Below are positions 55,514 to 64,000 of a DNA stretch of 64,000 nucleotides, piece by piece (the first letter of the stretch is position 1; every line of letters starts with the position of its first letter). This DNA is from Palleronia rufa. Lineage in GTDB: Bacteria > Pseudomonadota > Alphaproteobacteria > Rhodobacterales > Rhodobacteraceae. Below the pieces are notes generated by a model, which saw only the letters and a program-made list of their open reading frames with translations, ran no database searches and was not told the origin of the DNA. Position numbers and translations under genes: made by a program. The DNA lies in assembly GCF_000743715.1 (NCBI RefSeq), contig NZ_JQEY01000003.1, forward strand, positions 25-64,024. The letters are read 5' to 3'.

Positions 55514-55778
55514 TCAGCAGGCGGGGTCGTGCAGCCCCCCGGAACAGCCGCGCGAGAGGGTGCCATGCAGGATCGCGTGCTGGGGGCCGCCGCGCCACGG
55601 CCGCGAAGGTGTCGCGGATCGCATCGATGAGGGGATCCCGGGCGCCGACCGTCACTATGGACGTTCCCCGCGATCCAAACCTGTCCCGGCGGAACGACAG
55701 GGCATCCAGCCCGGCCATCGTGACATCGGCGAATGACGACGTCATGGGGTAGAGAGACATCTGCGCGCCGATGAACAT
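55514..55778 (-). pseudogene. YkoF-type thiamine-binding gene, single-base frameshift
   Basis: The minus strand from ATG 55778 encodes MFIGAQMSLYPM, then a stretch ending IRDTFAAVARRP, the first two thirds of a YkoF-family (thiamine/HMP-binding) domain. The expected C-terminal part, HAILHGTLSRGCSGG ending HDPAC and a TGA at 55514-55516, is present but one base out of frame. The shift maps to a run of five C on the coding strand near 55590; removing one base gives a continuous 87-residue protein. YkoF proteins bind thiamine precursors and occur with thiamine-related ABC transporters. Without the correction the frame runs on unrelated for hundreds of codons. Confidence 0.75.
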
Positions 55779-55783
55779 GAATC

Positions 55784-55870
55784 ATCTCTCTGCGGCGTTG
55801 ACGGGATCAGATTTGGAGGGTTCGCGCGGCCCCGCGCGTCCTGACCCCGTCGGAGCGCCCCTGGTCGATG
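55784..55870 (-). promoter_or_regulatory. Candidate degenerate TPP riboswitch
   Basis: Directly upstream of the YkoF-type gene, reading on the minus strand, are blocks in TPP-riboswitch order: CAGGGGCGCTCCGACGGGG (P2/P3 side), TCAGGA where CTGAGA is expected, a strong variable hairpin (CGCGCGGGGCCGCGCG), AACCCTCC (pairs with AGGG, P2), then AATCTGATCCCGTCAACGCC, close to the consensus AACCTGATCCGGGTCATGCC, and AGAGAGA before the start codon. The ends CATC and GATG can form P1. The J3-2 core and the P4/P5 stem deviate, so it may be inactive or decayed, matching the broken gene it precedes. Confidence 0.42.
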
Positions 55871-56218
55871 GCTATACGGCCGGTCCGGGGGCGCTGTCGA
55901 CCGCATGTCGGGTGGATGCATCATCCATGACCCCGCGCCGACGCCCGTCGCCCTGTGCAGAGCGGCGTGGCACGGCGGTCACAAGGTCCTGCGGCCGCGA
56001 CAGGCACAAAGACGGTCGCACCCGTGATTGTCGGAATGGACATGGCGGGTTCCGTCGCGCCGCCCGCAGGTCGATGGGGCCACCCTGCGGGCCAGCCCCT
56101 CACCGTAAATGTTGATAAGCGCCGCCGGCCTCCGGCGGCGCTCGTGCGCGTGCGTGATCCAGATCCCGAACTTATCTTCGGGGAGGTTTTCAGGTCACAT
56201 CTTCGAAGGGAAGCGCCG
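55871..56218. other. 348 bp without recognisable gene
   Basis: Between the riboswitch-like element and the GNAT gene; must contain their divergent promoters. A GC-rich open frame on the plus strand lacks family similarity. Confidence 0.4.
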
Positions 56219-56758
56219 ATGGATGTCCACCTCCGGCCGCCCGAGACGTCGGACGCCGAAGTCCACTACCGCTACCCTCCGCAGGCCTCCATCGCCCGCA
56301 TGTATGGCGCAGGTGCCGGCGCTCTGCCGAAACCGACGATGGCGCGGTCGTCCGAATGGCTCGCGTGGATCATGGGTCAGTCTTATGGGGCAATGATAGA
56401 CGTCGACGGCGAGCCTGTCGGCCACGTCAGACTCCACTCTTTGAGCAAGGCTGATCGGAAGGCGCGCCTCGCCATAGGATTGTTCTCGGAAGCGATGCTT
56501 GGGCGCGGCGTCGGACGTCGAGCGATCACCCTCTGTCTCGACCACGCTTTCGGACCGATGGGTCTGCATCGCGTCGATCTGCGGGTTCTCGCGTTCAACA
56601 CCCGGGCCATCCGCTGCTACCTTGCCTGCGGCTTCCACCACGAAGGAACGGAGCGGGACGCAGCGCTCATTGATGGTGTCTGGCACGACGATTGGATCAT
56701 GGGAATCCTGGCGCATGAGCATCAGCGGCGGGCGGCGGCTGGAATCGTCAACACTTAG
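56219..56758 (+). CDS. GNAT-family N-acetyltransferase
   Basis: A 179-residue protein of the RimJ/RimL-like group. The acetyl-CoA-binding motif is in LFSEAMLGRGVGRRAITLCLDHAF (the RGxGxR/A loop), followed by VDLRVLAFNTRAIRCYLACGFHHEGTER, the conserved end. AAGGGAAG at the right distance supports the ATG at 56219. Substrate unknown; its upstream part has YPPQASIARMYG. Base composition is slightly less GC-rich than its neighbours, suggesting recent arrival. Confidence 0.87.
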   Translation: MDVHLRPPETSDAEVHYRYPPQASIARMYGAGAGALPKPTMARSSEWLAWIMGQSYGAMIDVDGEPVGHVRLHSLSKADRKARLAIGLFSEAMLGRGVGRRAITLCLDHAFGPMGLHRVDLRVLAFNTRAIRCYLACGFHHEGTERDAALIDGVWHDDWIMGILAHEHQRRAAAGIVNT

Positions 56759-56815
56759 CGTAAGGGGCTGGGCCCTGCGGGTCCGGACCGGGCGCTGGAG
56801 TCGCACCGTGATCGC

Positions 56816-57841
56816 CTATCCCCAATCCATCACGACCTTGCCGGACCGGCCCGATCGCATCGCGGCAAATCCGTCGGCGAATTCCTCGATCCCGATCCGG
56901 TGGGTGATCAGCGGCGCAAGGTCCAGCCCCGATTGCACGAAGGCGATCATCTTGTACCAGGTCTCGAACATCTCGCGCCCGTAGATGCCCTTGAGCGTCA
57001 GCATCTTGAAGATCACGTTGTTCCAGTCGATCTCGAACGCCGCGGGCGCGATGCCCAGGATCGCCACCTTGCCGCCGTTGTTCATCTTGTCGATCATGTC
57101 GCGGAACGCCGGGGCGGCCCCGGACATCTCCAGCCCGATGTCGAACCCCTCCGTCATGCCGATGTCGCGCATCACGTCCGCCAGATCGCGGGCCGACGCA
57201 TCGACCACCGTTTCCACGCCCAGCCGGCGGGCAAGGTCCAGCCGGTAGCGGCTGATGTCGGTGATCACCACCTTGCGCGCGCCCGCCCGCCGGGCCACCA
57301 GCGCACCCATGATCCCGATCGGACCGGCGCCGGTGACCAGAACGTCCTCACCCACGCAGTCGAAACTCAGCGCGGTGTGCACGGCATTGCCGAACGGGTC
57401 GAAGATCGCCGCGATCTCGTCGGGAATGTCGTCGGGGATCGCAACGACGTTGTCTTCGGGGATGCAGAGGTATTCGGCGAAGGACCCCGGCCGGTGCACG
57501 CCCACGCCGCGGGTGTTGCGGCACAGGTGCCCGCGCCCCGCGCGGCAGTTGCGGCAGGCGCCGCAGACGATGTGCCCCTCTCCCGACACGCGCTGCCCGA
57601 CGCGAAACCGCGTCACCGCGGGCCCGATCTCGGCGATGCGGCCGCAGAACTCGTGCCCGACCACCATCGGCACCGGCACCGTCGCGCGCGCCCAGTCGTC
57701 CCAGTTCCAGATATGCAGGTCGGTGCCGCAGATGGCGCTCTTGACGACGCGGATCAACACGTCCGTCGGCCCCGGTTCGGGGACGGGAACCCGCTCCATC
57801 CACAGGCCCGGCTCCGCCCGGGATTTCACCAGCGCCCTCAT
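56816..57841 (-). CDS. tdh: L-threonine 3-dehydrogenase
   Basis: A 341-residue zinc-dependent medium-chain dehydrogenase, identical in length to E. coli Tdh. The catalytic Zn site is [17 protein letters not shown] and VVGHEFCGR; the structural Zn Cys are in [15 protein letters not shown]; the NAD site is [16 protein letters not shown]. It oxidises threonine to 2-amino-3-oxobutyrate, which Kbl (next gene upstream, eight bases away) cleaves. Together they convert threonine to glycine and acetyl-CoA. Confidence 0.95.
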   Translation of the reverse strand: MRALVKSRAEPGLWMERVPVPEPGPTDVLIRVVKSAICGTDLHIWNWDDWARATVPVPMVVGHEFCGRIAEIGPAVTRFRVGQRVSGEGHIVCGACRNCRAGRGHLCRNTRGVGVHRPGSFAEYLCIPEDNVVAIPDDIPDEIAAIFDPFGNAVHTALSFDCVGEDVLVTGAGPIGIMGALVARRAGARKVVITDISRYRLDLARRLGVETVVDASARDLADVMRDIGMTEGFDIGLEMSGAAPAFRDMIDKMNNGGKVAILGIAPAAFEIDWNNVIFKMLTLKGIYGREMFETWYKMIAFVQSGLDLAPLITHRIGIEEFADGFAAMRSGRSGKVVMDWG

Positions 57842-57849
57842 GCCGTTCG

Positions 57850-59061
57850 TCACCGGATCGCCCCCAGCTCGCGCCCGGTCTCGGCAAAGGCCGCCACCGC
57901 CGCCATGACATCGTCGCGCCCGTGCGCCGCCGACAGCTGCGTGCGGATGCGCGCCTGGCCCTCGGGCACCACCGGAAAGGAGAACGCGACGACATAGACG
58001 CCGCGCTCCAGCATCCGGCCCGCGAAGCGCTCTGCCAGACCGGCATCGCCGAGCAGCACCGGGACGATCGGATGCCCCGCCCCGGTCAGGGTGAAGCCGA
58101 GCGCGGTCATCTCCTTGCGAAAGAGCCGGGCGTTTTCGGACAACCGCTCGCGCAGGTCCTGGCCGCGCTCGATCATGTCGAGCGCCGTCAGCGTGGTCTG
58201 GGCGATCACCGGCGCCAGCGTGTTCGAGAACAGATAAGGGCGAGAGCGTTGCCGCAGCAACTCGATCACCTCGGCGCGGGCGGCGGTGTAGCCGCCCGAC
58301 GCGCCGCCCAGCGCCTTGCCCAGCGTGCCGGTCAGGATATCCACCCGGTCGGCGACGCCGCACAGCGCCGGCGATCCGCGCCCGCCCTCGCCCAGCAGGC
58401 CCACCGCGTGGCTGTCGTCGACCATCACGATGGCGTCGTGGCGGTCGGCCAGATCGCAGATTTCGGGCAGGTTGGCGATGATCCCGTCCATCGAGAACAC
58501 GCCGTCCGTAGCGATCAGCCGGTGCCGGGCCCCCGCCGCGGCGCGCAGGCAACGCTCCAGGTCGGCCATGTCGTTGTTGGCGTAGCGGTGGCGCTCTGCC
58601 TTGCACAGCCGCACCCCGTCGATGATCGAGGCGTGGTTGAGCGCGTCCGAGATGATCGCGTCCTGCGGCCCCAGCAGGGTCTCGAACAGCCCCGTGTTCG
58701 CGTCGAAGCAAGAGGAATAGAGGATCGCGTCCTCGGTGCCGAGAAACCCCGAAAGCCGCCGCTCCAGCGCCTTGTGCTCTTCCTGCGTGCCGCAGATGAA
58801 GCGGACCGACGCCATGCCGTAGCCGTACCGGTCGAGCGCGGTCTTCGCCGCATCGACCAGATCGGGGTGATCGGCAAGGCCCAGATAGTTGTTGGCGCAG
58901 AAGTTCAGCACCCGCCCGCCCGGCTCGGCGTCGATCCGTCCCGCCTGCGGAGAAGAGATCACCCGCTCCGACTTGTAGAGCCCGCTGTCGCGGATCCCGC
59001 CGAGTTCGCCGCGGATGTGGGCGATGAAGCCATCCGAACGCTGCGCCTGCGGTATCGTCAT
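57850..59061 (-). CDS. kbl: Glycine C-acetyltransferase (2-amino-3-oxobutyrate CoA ligase)
   Basis: A 403-residue PLP enzyme of the alpha-oxoamine synthase family. The conserved [40 protein letters not shown] and PLP Lys249 in [14 protein letters not shown] are present. It acts after Tdh in threonine breakdown. kbl is upstream of tdh, as in many proteobacteria. Confidence 0.96.
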   Translation of the reverse strand: MTIPQAQRSDGFIAHIRGELGGIRDSGLYKSERVISSPQAGRIDAEPGGRVLNFCANNYLGLADHPDLVDAAKTALDRYGYGMASVRFICGTQEEHKALERRLSGFLGTEDAILYSSCFDANTGLFETLLGPQDAIISDALNHASIIDGVRLCKAERHRYANNDMADLERCLRAAAGARHRLIATDGVFSMDGIIANLPEICDLADRHDAIVMVDDSHAVGLLGEGGRGSPALCGVADRVDILTGTLGKALGGASGGYTAARAEVIELLRQRSRPYLFSNTLAPVIAQTTLTALDMIERGQDLRERLSENARLFRKEMTALGFTLTGAGHPIVPVLLGDAGLAERFAGRMLERGVYVVAFSFPVVPEGQARIRTQLSAAHGRDDVMAAVAAFAETGRELGAIR

Positions 59062-59230
59062 CTCACGTGCCCTCCCTCAAGGCGGTGGCCCCTTCGGGCC
59101 GAGCCGCCCCATGCTCGCGGGTTTGGGTCAACCGGTACCCCCCACGCGCGCAGAGGTCCATCCGTCGCCTTGGGCACGGCGCGCCCATCCTGCCCCGTGC
59201 AGCCCCGCCTGCCCCGCAGACCGCGCGCGC

Positions 59231-60658
59231 CTAGAAATCGCGGTTGTTGTAGGCCTCCAACGCGCGGTTCCGCCCCTCCTTGGGGCCGACGATGGGCTGG
59301 TCGGGATAGGTGTCCGTCGCGGACATGGGCCAGTGCCGCGGGATCGCGTCGTAGAAGCTCAAGGCGGGATCGGGGGGATCGTCGCTCAGTTCGGCCAGGA
59401 AGCGGGTGACATAGGCGCGGTCCTTGTCGAACTTGTCCAGTTGCGTGACCGGGTTGAAGATGCGGAAATAGGGCGCCGCATCCGGCCCAGAGCCACTGGC
59501 CCATTGCCAGCCCAGCGCATTGGAGGCCGGATCCCAGTCCACCAGGCAATGCTCGAACCAGGCCTGCCCGATCTTCCAGTGGCACATCAGGTTCTTGGTC
59601 AGGTAGTTGGCCACGATCATCCGCGCGCGGTTGTGCATCCGGCCGGTGACGTAGAGCTCGCGCATGGCGGCATCGACAAAGCGGATGCCGGTCCGCCCCT
59701 GCTTCCAGGCCTTGACCTCGGCCAGGCGCTCGTCCTCGTTCCAGGGGAATGCGTCCCAGTCCTCGCGCCAGTTGCCCGACACCAGGCGCGGCGTGTGATA
59801 GACCAGATGGTAGGCGAAGTCGCGCCAGACCAGTTCCTGCAGCCAGGCCGCCGCGCCGTCCTTGCCCTCATCGAGCGCGCGCTGGCCGGCGTGCCAGCAG
59901 GCGCGGGTGCTGATCTCGCCGTAGGTGAGGTTCTCGCTGAGGCCGCTGGTGCCATCGACCCCCGGATAGTCGCGCCGCGCGTCGTAGCGGTCGATGCGGT
60001 GCTGCACGAAGGTGGCCAGGCGCTGCTGCGCCGCTTCCTCGCCCAGGGTGAGCCAGGGGCGCACCACCCCGGCGCCGCGGTCCATGGCCGCGCCCATCTT
60101 CCAGTCGGCGATGTCGTCGCTGCCGGGCCAGCTTTCCGGCGCCGCCAGATCGGCGGGCGCGGTGAGCGCGGGGGACTGGTCGCGCTCCTTCACCGCGCGC
60201 CAGAACGGCGTGTAGACCTTGTAGTAGCCGCCCTGCTTGGTCTCGACGGTCCATGGCTCGAACAGGACGTGCCCGGGGTGAGAGCCCGCGTCGATGCCCC
60301 TCTCCGTCAGCGCCGACTTGACGGCCCGGTCGCGCGCGATGGCGTCGGGATCGTAGGCGCGGGTCCACCAGACGGCCCCCGCGCCGGTTTCCTCGACCAG
60401 CGCCTCCAGCACCTCCCGGGCGCGGCCGCGCCGCAGGACCAGACGCGAGCCGATGCCCGCCAGCCGGTCCGCGAAATGCGCGACCCCCAGGCCCAGCCGC
60501 CACTTCGGGGCGGCGCCGTGGGTCTCCACCACCTCGTCGTGGATGAAGACCGGGATCACCGGCCGTCCGCTCTTGGCCGCGGCGTCCAGCGCGGGATGGT
60601 CGGTCAGCCGCAGGTCGCGGCGGAACCAAAGGATGATCGGAGAACCGGTTTCGCTCAT
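59231..60658 (-). CDS. phrB: Deoxyribodipyrimidine photolyase
   Basis: A 475-residue DNA repair flavoprotein. The N-terminal antenna domain starts ILWFRRDLRLTDHPAL; the FAD domain contains LTYGEISTRACWH, WREFAY-like WRDFAYHL, RFVDAAMRELYVTGRMHNRARM and NALGWQW. It uses light to reverse UV-induced pyrimidine dimers, suggesting life in lit surface environments. Single gene. Confidence 0.95.
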   Translation of the reverse strand: MSETGSPIILWFRRDLRLTDHPALDAAAKSGRPVIPVFIHDEVVETHGAAPKWRLGLGVAHFADRLAGIGSRLVLRRGRAREVLEALVEETGAGAVWWTRAYDPDAIARDRAVKSALTERGIDAGSHPGHVLFEPWTVETKQGGYYKVYTPFWRAVKERDQSPALTAPADLAAPESWPGSDDIADWKMGAAMDRGAGVVRPWLTLGEEAAQQRLATFVQHRIDRYDARRDYPGVDGTSGLSENLTYGEISTRACWHAGQRALDEGKDGAAAWLQELVWRDFAYHLVYHTPRLVSGNWREDWDAFPWNEDERLAEVKAWKQGRTGIRFVDAAMRELYVTGRMHNRARMIVANYLTKNLMCHWKIGQAWFEHCLVDWDPASNALGWQWASGSGPDAAPYFRIFNPVTQLDKFDKDRAYVTRFLAELSDDPPDPALSFYDAIPRHWPMSATDTYPDQPIVGPKEGRNRALEAYNNRDF

Positions 60659-60788
60659 GGCCGACAGCTAGGGCACGGCACCGGCGGGGGAAGGCCCCGA
60701 TCCGGGCGGCGCGATGTCGCTGGCCCCGCACGTGAAGATGCCGGACCGACGGATCGGCCCGGCATCCTGCCTCGGCGTCGGATCGCGG

Positions 60789-62423
60789 TCAGCGCGGCTC
60801 GGTCCTCAACCCCTGGACGATGGCGAAGCACATGAGCAGCAGCACGACGGTGAACAGCAACCCGGTCGAGATGACCATGGATTGCAGCGCCGCCAGCCCG
60901 CCTCCGATCAGGAGCGCGATGGCGACGGCCCCCTCGAACACGCACCAGAACACCCGTTGGGGTACCGGCGCATCGATCTTGCCGCCTGCCGTGATCGTGT
61001 CGATCACCAGGCTGCCGGAATCGGACGAGGTGACGAAGAACACGATCACCAGCACGATGCCGATGAAGGACGTGATCGACGCCAGCGGCAGCGGGTCGAG
61101 CATCTTGAACAGTTGCAGCGGCAGCTCGGCGTCCTGCGCGGCGGTGTAGCCTTCTGACACCACCTGGTTGATCGCCGCGCCGCCGAAGATCGCCATCCAC
61201 ATGACGCAGACCATGGACGGGATCAGAAGCACGCAGATCATGAATTCGCGCACCGTCCGGCCCCGGCTGACGCGGGCGATGAACATGCCCACGAACGGTG
61301 ACCAGGAGATCCACCACGCCCAGTAGAACGACGTCCACCCCTGGCTGTAGTTCACGTCCTCTCGGCCGAAGGGTGCGGCCAGCGCCGGCAGATACTGGAA
61401 ATACGCAACCAGGCTGTCCCAGAAGAAGGTGAGCAGGAACACGGTCGGCCCGGTGATGAGGACGAACAGGAACAACAGCGCCGCCAGCCCCATGTTGATC
61501 TCCGACAGGATCTTCACGCCGCCGTCCAGCCCCCGCAGAACCGACACCAGCGCCACCGCGGTGATCGCCGAAATCAGGATCACCTGGGTCGTGATGCCCA
61601 GCGGCACGCCGAAGAGTTCGTTCAGCCCGGCGTTGGCCTGGGTCGCCCCGAAGCCGAGCGAGGTCGCAAGCCCGAAGAGCGTCGCGAACACCGCGATGAT
61701 GTCGATGACATGTCCCCACCAGCCCCAGACACGCTCTCCCAGGATCGGATAGAAGGCCGAGCGGATGGTCAGCGGCAGACCCTTGTTGTAGCTGAACAGC
61801 GCCAGCGCCAGCGCGACGATGCCGTAGATCGCCCAAGGGTGCAGACCCCAGTGATAGATCGTGGCCGCCATCCCGAGCCGGATCGCTTCCTGCTCGTTCC
61901 CGGCGGCGCCGCCGAGCGGTGCCCAGTCGGTCCGCACGCCGTTTTCCACCGTGGTGCCGCCCATGGAGGTGGAGAAATGCGTGATCGGCTCCGACACGCC
62001 GTAGAACATCAGCCCGATGCCCATGCCCGCGGCGAAGAGCATCGCGAACCAGCCCAAGTAGGTGTAGTCCGGCACGGCGTCCTTGCCGCCCAGGCGCACG
62101 GCGCCCCAGGGGGTGAAGATCAGAACGATGGCGAAGATCACGAAGATATCCGCCGCCCCGATGAAGAACCAGTCGAACGACTTGGTGGTGAAGTTGAACA
62201 TCGCGGTGAAGGCCGCGTTGGCCTGATCGGGAAGGGCCAGCGTGTAGAACACGAAGGCCACGATCGAGATGCCGGATATGAGAAAGACGGGGTTGTGGAT
62301 GTCGAACCCGAACGGGCCGAAATTACCCTGAACGTTGTTGTCGCCGATACTGTAGTCGGTGTCGATCTGGTTCACCGACCCGGTCGGGTCGGGAATGCCG
62401 GGTGGGCTGGTGGTGTCGGCCAT
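60789..62423 (-). CDS. BCCT-family betaine/choline/DMSP-type transporter
   Basis: A 544-residue inner-membrane protein with about twelve membrane segments. The BCCT substrate region is WWGHVIDIIAVFATLFGLAT, and WISWSPFVGMFIARVSRGR is the other family hallmark. BCCT carriers import quaternary ammonium or sulfonium osmolytes using sodium or proton gradients. It lies next to acuI on the same strand, which hints at DMSP or a related substrate. Specificity cannot be read from sequence. Confidence 0.94.
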   Translation of the reverse strand: MADTTSPPGIPDPTGSVNQIDTDYSIGDNNVQGNFGPFGFDIHNPVFLISGISIVAFVFYTLALPDQANAAFTAMFNFTTKSFDWFFIGAADIFVIFAIVLIFTPWGAVRLGGKDAVPDYTYLGWFAMLFAAGMGIGLMFYGVSEPITHFSTSMGGTTVENGVRTDWAPLGGAAGNEQEAIRLGMAATIYHWGLHPWAIYGIVALALALFSYNKGLPLTIRSAFYPILGERVWGWWGHVIDIIAVFATLFGLATSLGFGATQANAGLNELFGVPLGITTQVILISAITAVALVSVLRGLDGGVKILSEINMGLAALLFLFVLITGPTVFLLTFFWDSLVAYFQYLPALAAPFGREDVNYSQGWTSFYWAWWISWSPFVGMFIARVSRGRTVREFMICVLLIPSMVCVMWMAIFGGAAINQVVSEGYTAAQDAELPLQLFKMLDPLPLASITSFIGIVLVIVFFVTSSDSGSLVIDTITAGGKIDAPVPQRVFWCVFEGAVAIALLIGGGLAALQSMVISTGLLFTVVLLLMCFAIVQGLRTEPR

Positions 62424-62563
62424 GCGAATGCCTCCTGTCGGGTGGATCGTGTCTTTTCATTGGTTACCGCTACCGAAAGGTTAGCAGCGCCCATCCGACA
62501 TCGCAAACCAATGCGACCTTTCGTGTCCCGAATACGTCACGGGGCGCGTCTTCTCCCCGCGCG

Positions 62564-63550
62564 TCAGGCGATCTTTACCAAGACGCGGCCCTTGACCCGG
62601 CCCTTGAGGATATCGGCCCCCAGCCCGGGCAGGTCCTCCAGCGCGGCCGGCTGGACCATCGCCTCCAGCTTGTCCATGGGCAGGTCGCGGGCGATGCGCT
62701 GCCAGGCCCGCTGGCGGTTGTCGTAGGGCTGCATCACGCTGTCGATGCCCAGAAGGTTCACGCCGCGCAGCAAGAACGGGATGTTCTTGGCCGGCAGGTC
62801 CGAACCGCCCGCCAGACCCACCGCCGCGGCCGACCCGCCATAGCGAAGCTGCCCCAGGACCCGCGCCAGCATCGCGCCGCCCACCGCGTCGATGCAGCCC
62901 GCCCAGCGCTCGCTTTCCAGGGGGCGCTTGACGGTTTCGGCCAGATCTTCGCGCGGGACGATCTCGGTGGCGCCCAGGTCCCTGAGGTAGCTCTCGTTTT
63001 CGGGCCGCCCGGTCACCGCGGCGACCTTGTAGCCAAGCCGCGCCAGGATCGCCACGGCCACCGACCCGACCCCGCCGGAGGCACCTGTCACCAGCACCGG
63101 CTCCGGCGCATCGGGCGTCAGCCCGTGATCCTCCAGCGCCATCACCGCCAGCATCGCGGTGAATCCCGCCGTGCCAACTGCCATGGCCTGGCGCGTGCTC
63201 AGCCCGTCGGGCAGCGGCACGAGCCATTCGCCCTTGACGCGGGCCTTTTCCGCATAGCCGCCCCAATGCGCCTCACCCACCCGCCAGCCGGTCAGCACGA
63301 CCTTGTCGCCGGGGCTGTAATCCACGTGATCGGACGCCGCGACGGTGCCGGCGAAATCGATGCCGGGCACATGGGGATAGCTGCGGACCAGCCCGCCGCC
63401 CGGACCGATGCACAGCCCGTCCTTGTAGTTCAGCGTCGAGTATTCGACCGCGACGGTGACATCGCCGTCGGGCAGGCGGTCCTCGTCGATGTCGCGGACC
63501 TGCGCATCGGTCTTGCCGTCCTCGTCCTTCTCGACAATCAGCGCTCTCAT
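62564..63550 (-). CDS. acuI: Acrylyl-CoA reductase AcuI
   Basis: A 328-residue quinone oxidoreductase-like MDR protein of the AcuI/YhdH family. Matches include EYSTLNYKDGL, the VPGIDFAGTV segment, WGGYAEKARVKGEWLVPLP and the NADPH site VTGASGGVGSVAVAIL. It reduces acryloyl-CoA to propionyl-CoA, a step in the breakdown of 3-hydroxypropionate and DMSP that also detoxifies acryloyl-CoA. ATG at 63550 gives the family length; the open frame upstream of it crosses the tmRNA gene and is not coding. Confidence 0.9.
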   Translation of the reverse strand: MRALIVEKDEDGKTDAQVRDIDEDRLPDGDVTVAVEYSTLNYKDGLCIGPGGGLVRSYPHVPGIDFAGTVAASDHVDYSPGDKVVLTGWRVGEAHWGGYAEKARVKGEWLVPLPDGLSTRQAMAVGTAGFTAMLAVMALEDHGLTPDAPEPVLVTGASGGVGSVAVAILARLGYKVAAVTGRPENESYLRDLGATEIVPREDLAETVKRPLESERWAGCIDAVGGAMLARVLGQLRYGGSAAAVGLAGGSDLPAKNIPFLLRGVNLLGIDSVMQPYDNRQRAWQRIARDLPMDKLEAMVQPAALEDLPGLGADILKGRVKGRVLVKIA

Positions 63551-63645
63551 CACCGTCTCCTCCCATGACCTCGGCCGCTCTCGCAGCCTAGGGCGGAGGC
63601 GCGCCGCGTCCAGCGCAAGGCGCGGCCCCCTGCCCGTCTGGACGC

Positions 63646-63674
63646 TTGAATTTCCCGGCGAACCGGCCCATATT
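63646..63674 (+). promoter_or_regulatory. Putative ssrA promoter
   Basis: TTGAAT (63646-63651) and CATATT (63669-63674) are separated by 17 bp, close to a sigma-70 consensus. Transcription would start near 63681, at a small hairpin GTCTC-TTCG-GAGAC, just before the acceptor half of the tmRNA. Confidence 0.55.
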
Positions 63675-63680
63675 CCCAGT

Positions 63681-64000
63681 GTCTCTTCGGAGACTATGGA
63701 CATAAACGCGCTCGTCATAAGCGGATCGGACCCGGGGGCGGTACCCGGCGGCTCCACCAATATCCCGTTGTTGGGGGGGATCATGGGGCCGAAACAGGAT
63801 CGACGGACGTCTAAAGGGGTTGCTTTGTCTCGGTGAGCTACCACCGATATCGGTGCAGAAAAGTACAATTGCCAACAACAATCGTGCTCCGGTTGCTCTG
63901 GCTGCGTAAGCAGTTCGAGGAATCGAAATCTAAGTCCTTGCGCCTAGCAGCGTAAGGCGGGGTTCGCAGGCACCTGGCAACAGAAGCCTGCACTTTCATA
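63681..64000 (+). ncRNA. ssrA: Two-piece (permuted) tmRNA
   Basis: The gene is circularly permuted, as in alphaproteobacteria. The acceptor half comes first: T-stem CCGGG/CCCGG (63732-63748), acceptor strand CGGCTCC (63749-63755), discriminator A and an encoded CCA at 63757-63759. After a 25-base spacer the coding half begins at 63785 with GGGGCCG, whose seven bases pair with the acceptor strand, then AAACAGGATCGACGG. The tag frame GCC-AAC-AAC-AAT...TAA at 63871-63909 encodes ANNNRAPVALAA. Two hairpins follow (63937-63956 and 63966-63991). The spacer is removed to give two RNA pieces. The 3' limit may extend beyond the window. Confidence 0.93.
63871..63909 (+). CDS. tmRNA proteolysis tag peptide
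   Basis: Resume codon GCC at 63871 followed by eleven more sense codons and TAA at 63907-63909. The tag ANNNRAPVALAA ends in the hydrophobic ALAA typical of tags recognised by ClpXP. The first residue pair AN is shared with other alphaproteobacterial tags. Confidence 0.9.
   Translation, partial: ANNNRAPVALAA

Noticed and set aside
54450-55778. A 442-codon minus-strand gene.
   Set aside because: Only the first 65 codons match a family (YkoF-like); the rest is unrelated read-through after a one-base shift and overlaps the VOC gene.
63551-63868. N-terminal extension of acuI by about 106 residues across the ssrA region.
   Set aside because: The extension is antisense to a well-supported tmRNA gene; ATG at 63550 gives the normal AcuI length.

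Overview
This 64 kb window is chromosomal DNA from a high-GC alphaproteobacterium, most likely a Rhodobacteraceae (Roseobacter-type) species. The evidence is a circularly permuted two-piece tmRNA gene at the right edge, the perM-hdaA-ppk-ppx, hflK-hflC-DUF2065-degP and irr/fabA-fabB-fabI neighbourhoods, small DUF2842 and DUF2065 proteins, and iron control by an Irr-type Fur protein.

Layout. 1-4964 is accessory DNA. Two direct copies of one IS481-family element (the left one cut by the window edge) bracket a 2.1 kb segment with a MocR-type regulator whose neighbours, a DinB-family gene and a LysE-family exporter gene, are both cut at IS ends; a decayed IS3-family element follows. 5402-11049 is the core set ppx, ppk, hdaA, perM (minus strand). 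11165-18984 holds a putative glycosyltransferase, proS, a secreted PQQ-type sugar dehydrogenase, a DUF1992 protein, a Tat-exported family 5 solute-binding protein, and lolC/F-lolD. 19047-24986 is a TRAP-TAXI uptake cluster with UspA and a class III aminotransferase. 25334-29977 is a four-gene Pqi (MCE) lipid-transport operon with an unusually long PqiB. An IS630-family element sits exactly in the pqiC stop codon. 31125-35210 is degP, a DUF2065 gene, hflC and hflK. Then come gor, a csbD-type stress gene, pyrG and secG.

39408-41022 is a complete cobalt-type nitrile hydratase operon (alpha, beta, accessory protein), followed by purA and a DUF2842 gene. 43504-54041 has a conserved acidic protein of unknown function, thiN, sdaA, rpiA, an outer-membrane MipA-type protein, a TerB-like protein, irr, the fabA-fabB-fabI operon and a secreted glycine-rich repeat protein. 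54042-56760 is a looser region with a VOC-family protein, a GNAT acetyltransferase and a frameshifted YkoF-type thiamine-binding gene preceded by what looks like a degenerate TPP riboswitch. The right end has kbl-tdh (threonine to glycine), photolyase, a BCCT transporter and acuI (acrylyl-CoA reductase), then ssrA.

Functional themes: polyphosphate metabolism linked to the DnaA inactivator HdaA; envelope maintenance (Lol, Pqi, HflKC, DegP, SecG, Fab); acquisition of organic nitrogen or osmolytes (TRAP-TAXI, BCCT, nitrile hydratase, serine and threonine catabolism). No CRISPR array, prophage or defence island was seen. The most interesting points are the permuted tmRNA, the YkoF/TPP relic, the IS insertion that regenerates a stop codon, the IS481 transposase whose stop codon is supplied by flanking DNA, the repeat-built glycine-rich protein, the extended PqiB, and an inserted segment in glutathione reductase.
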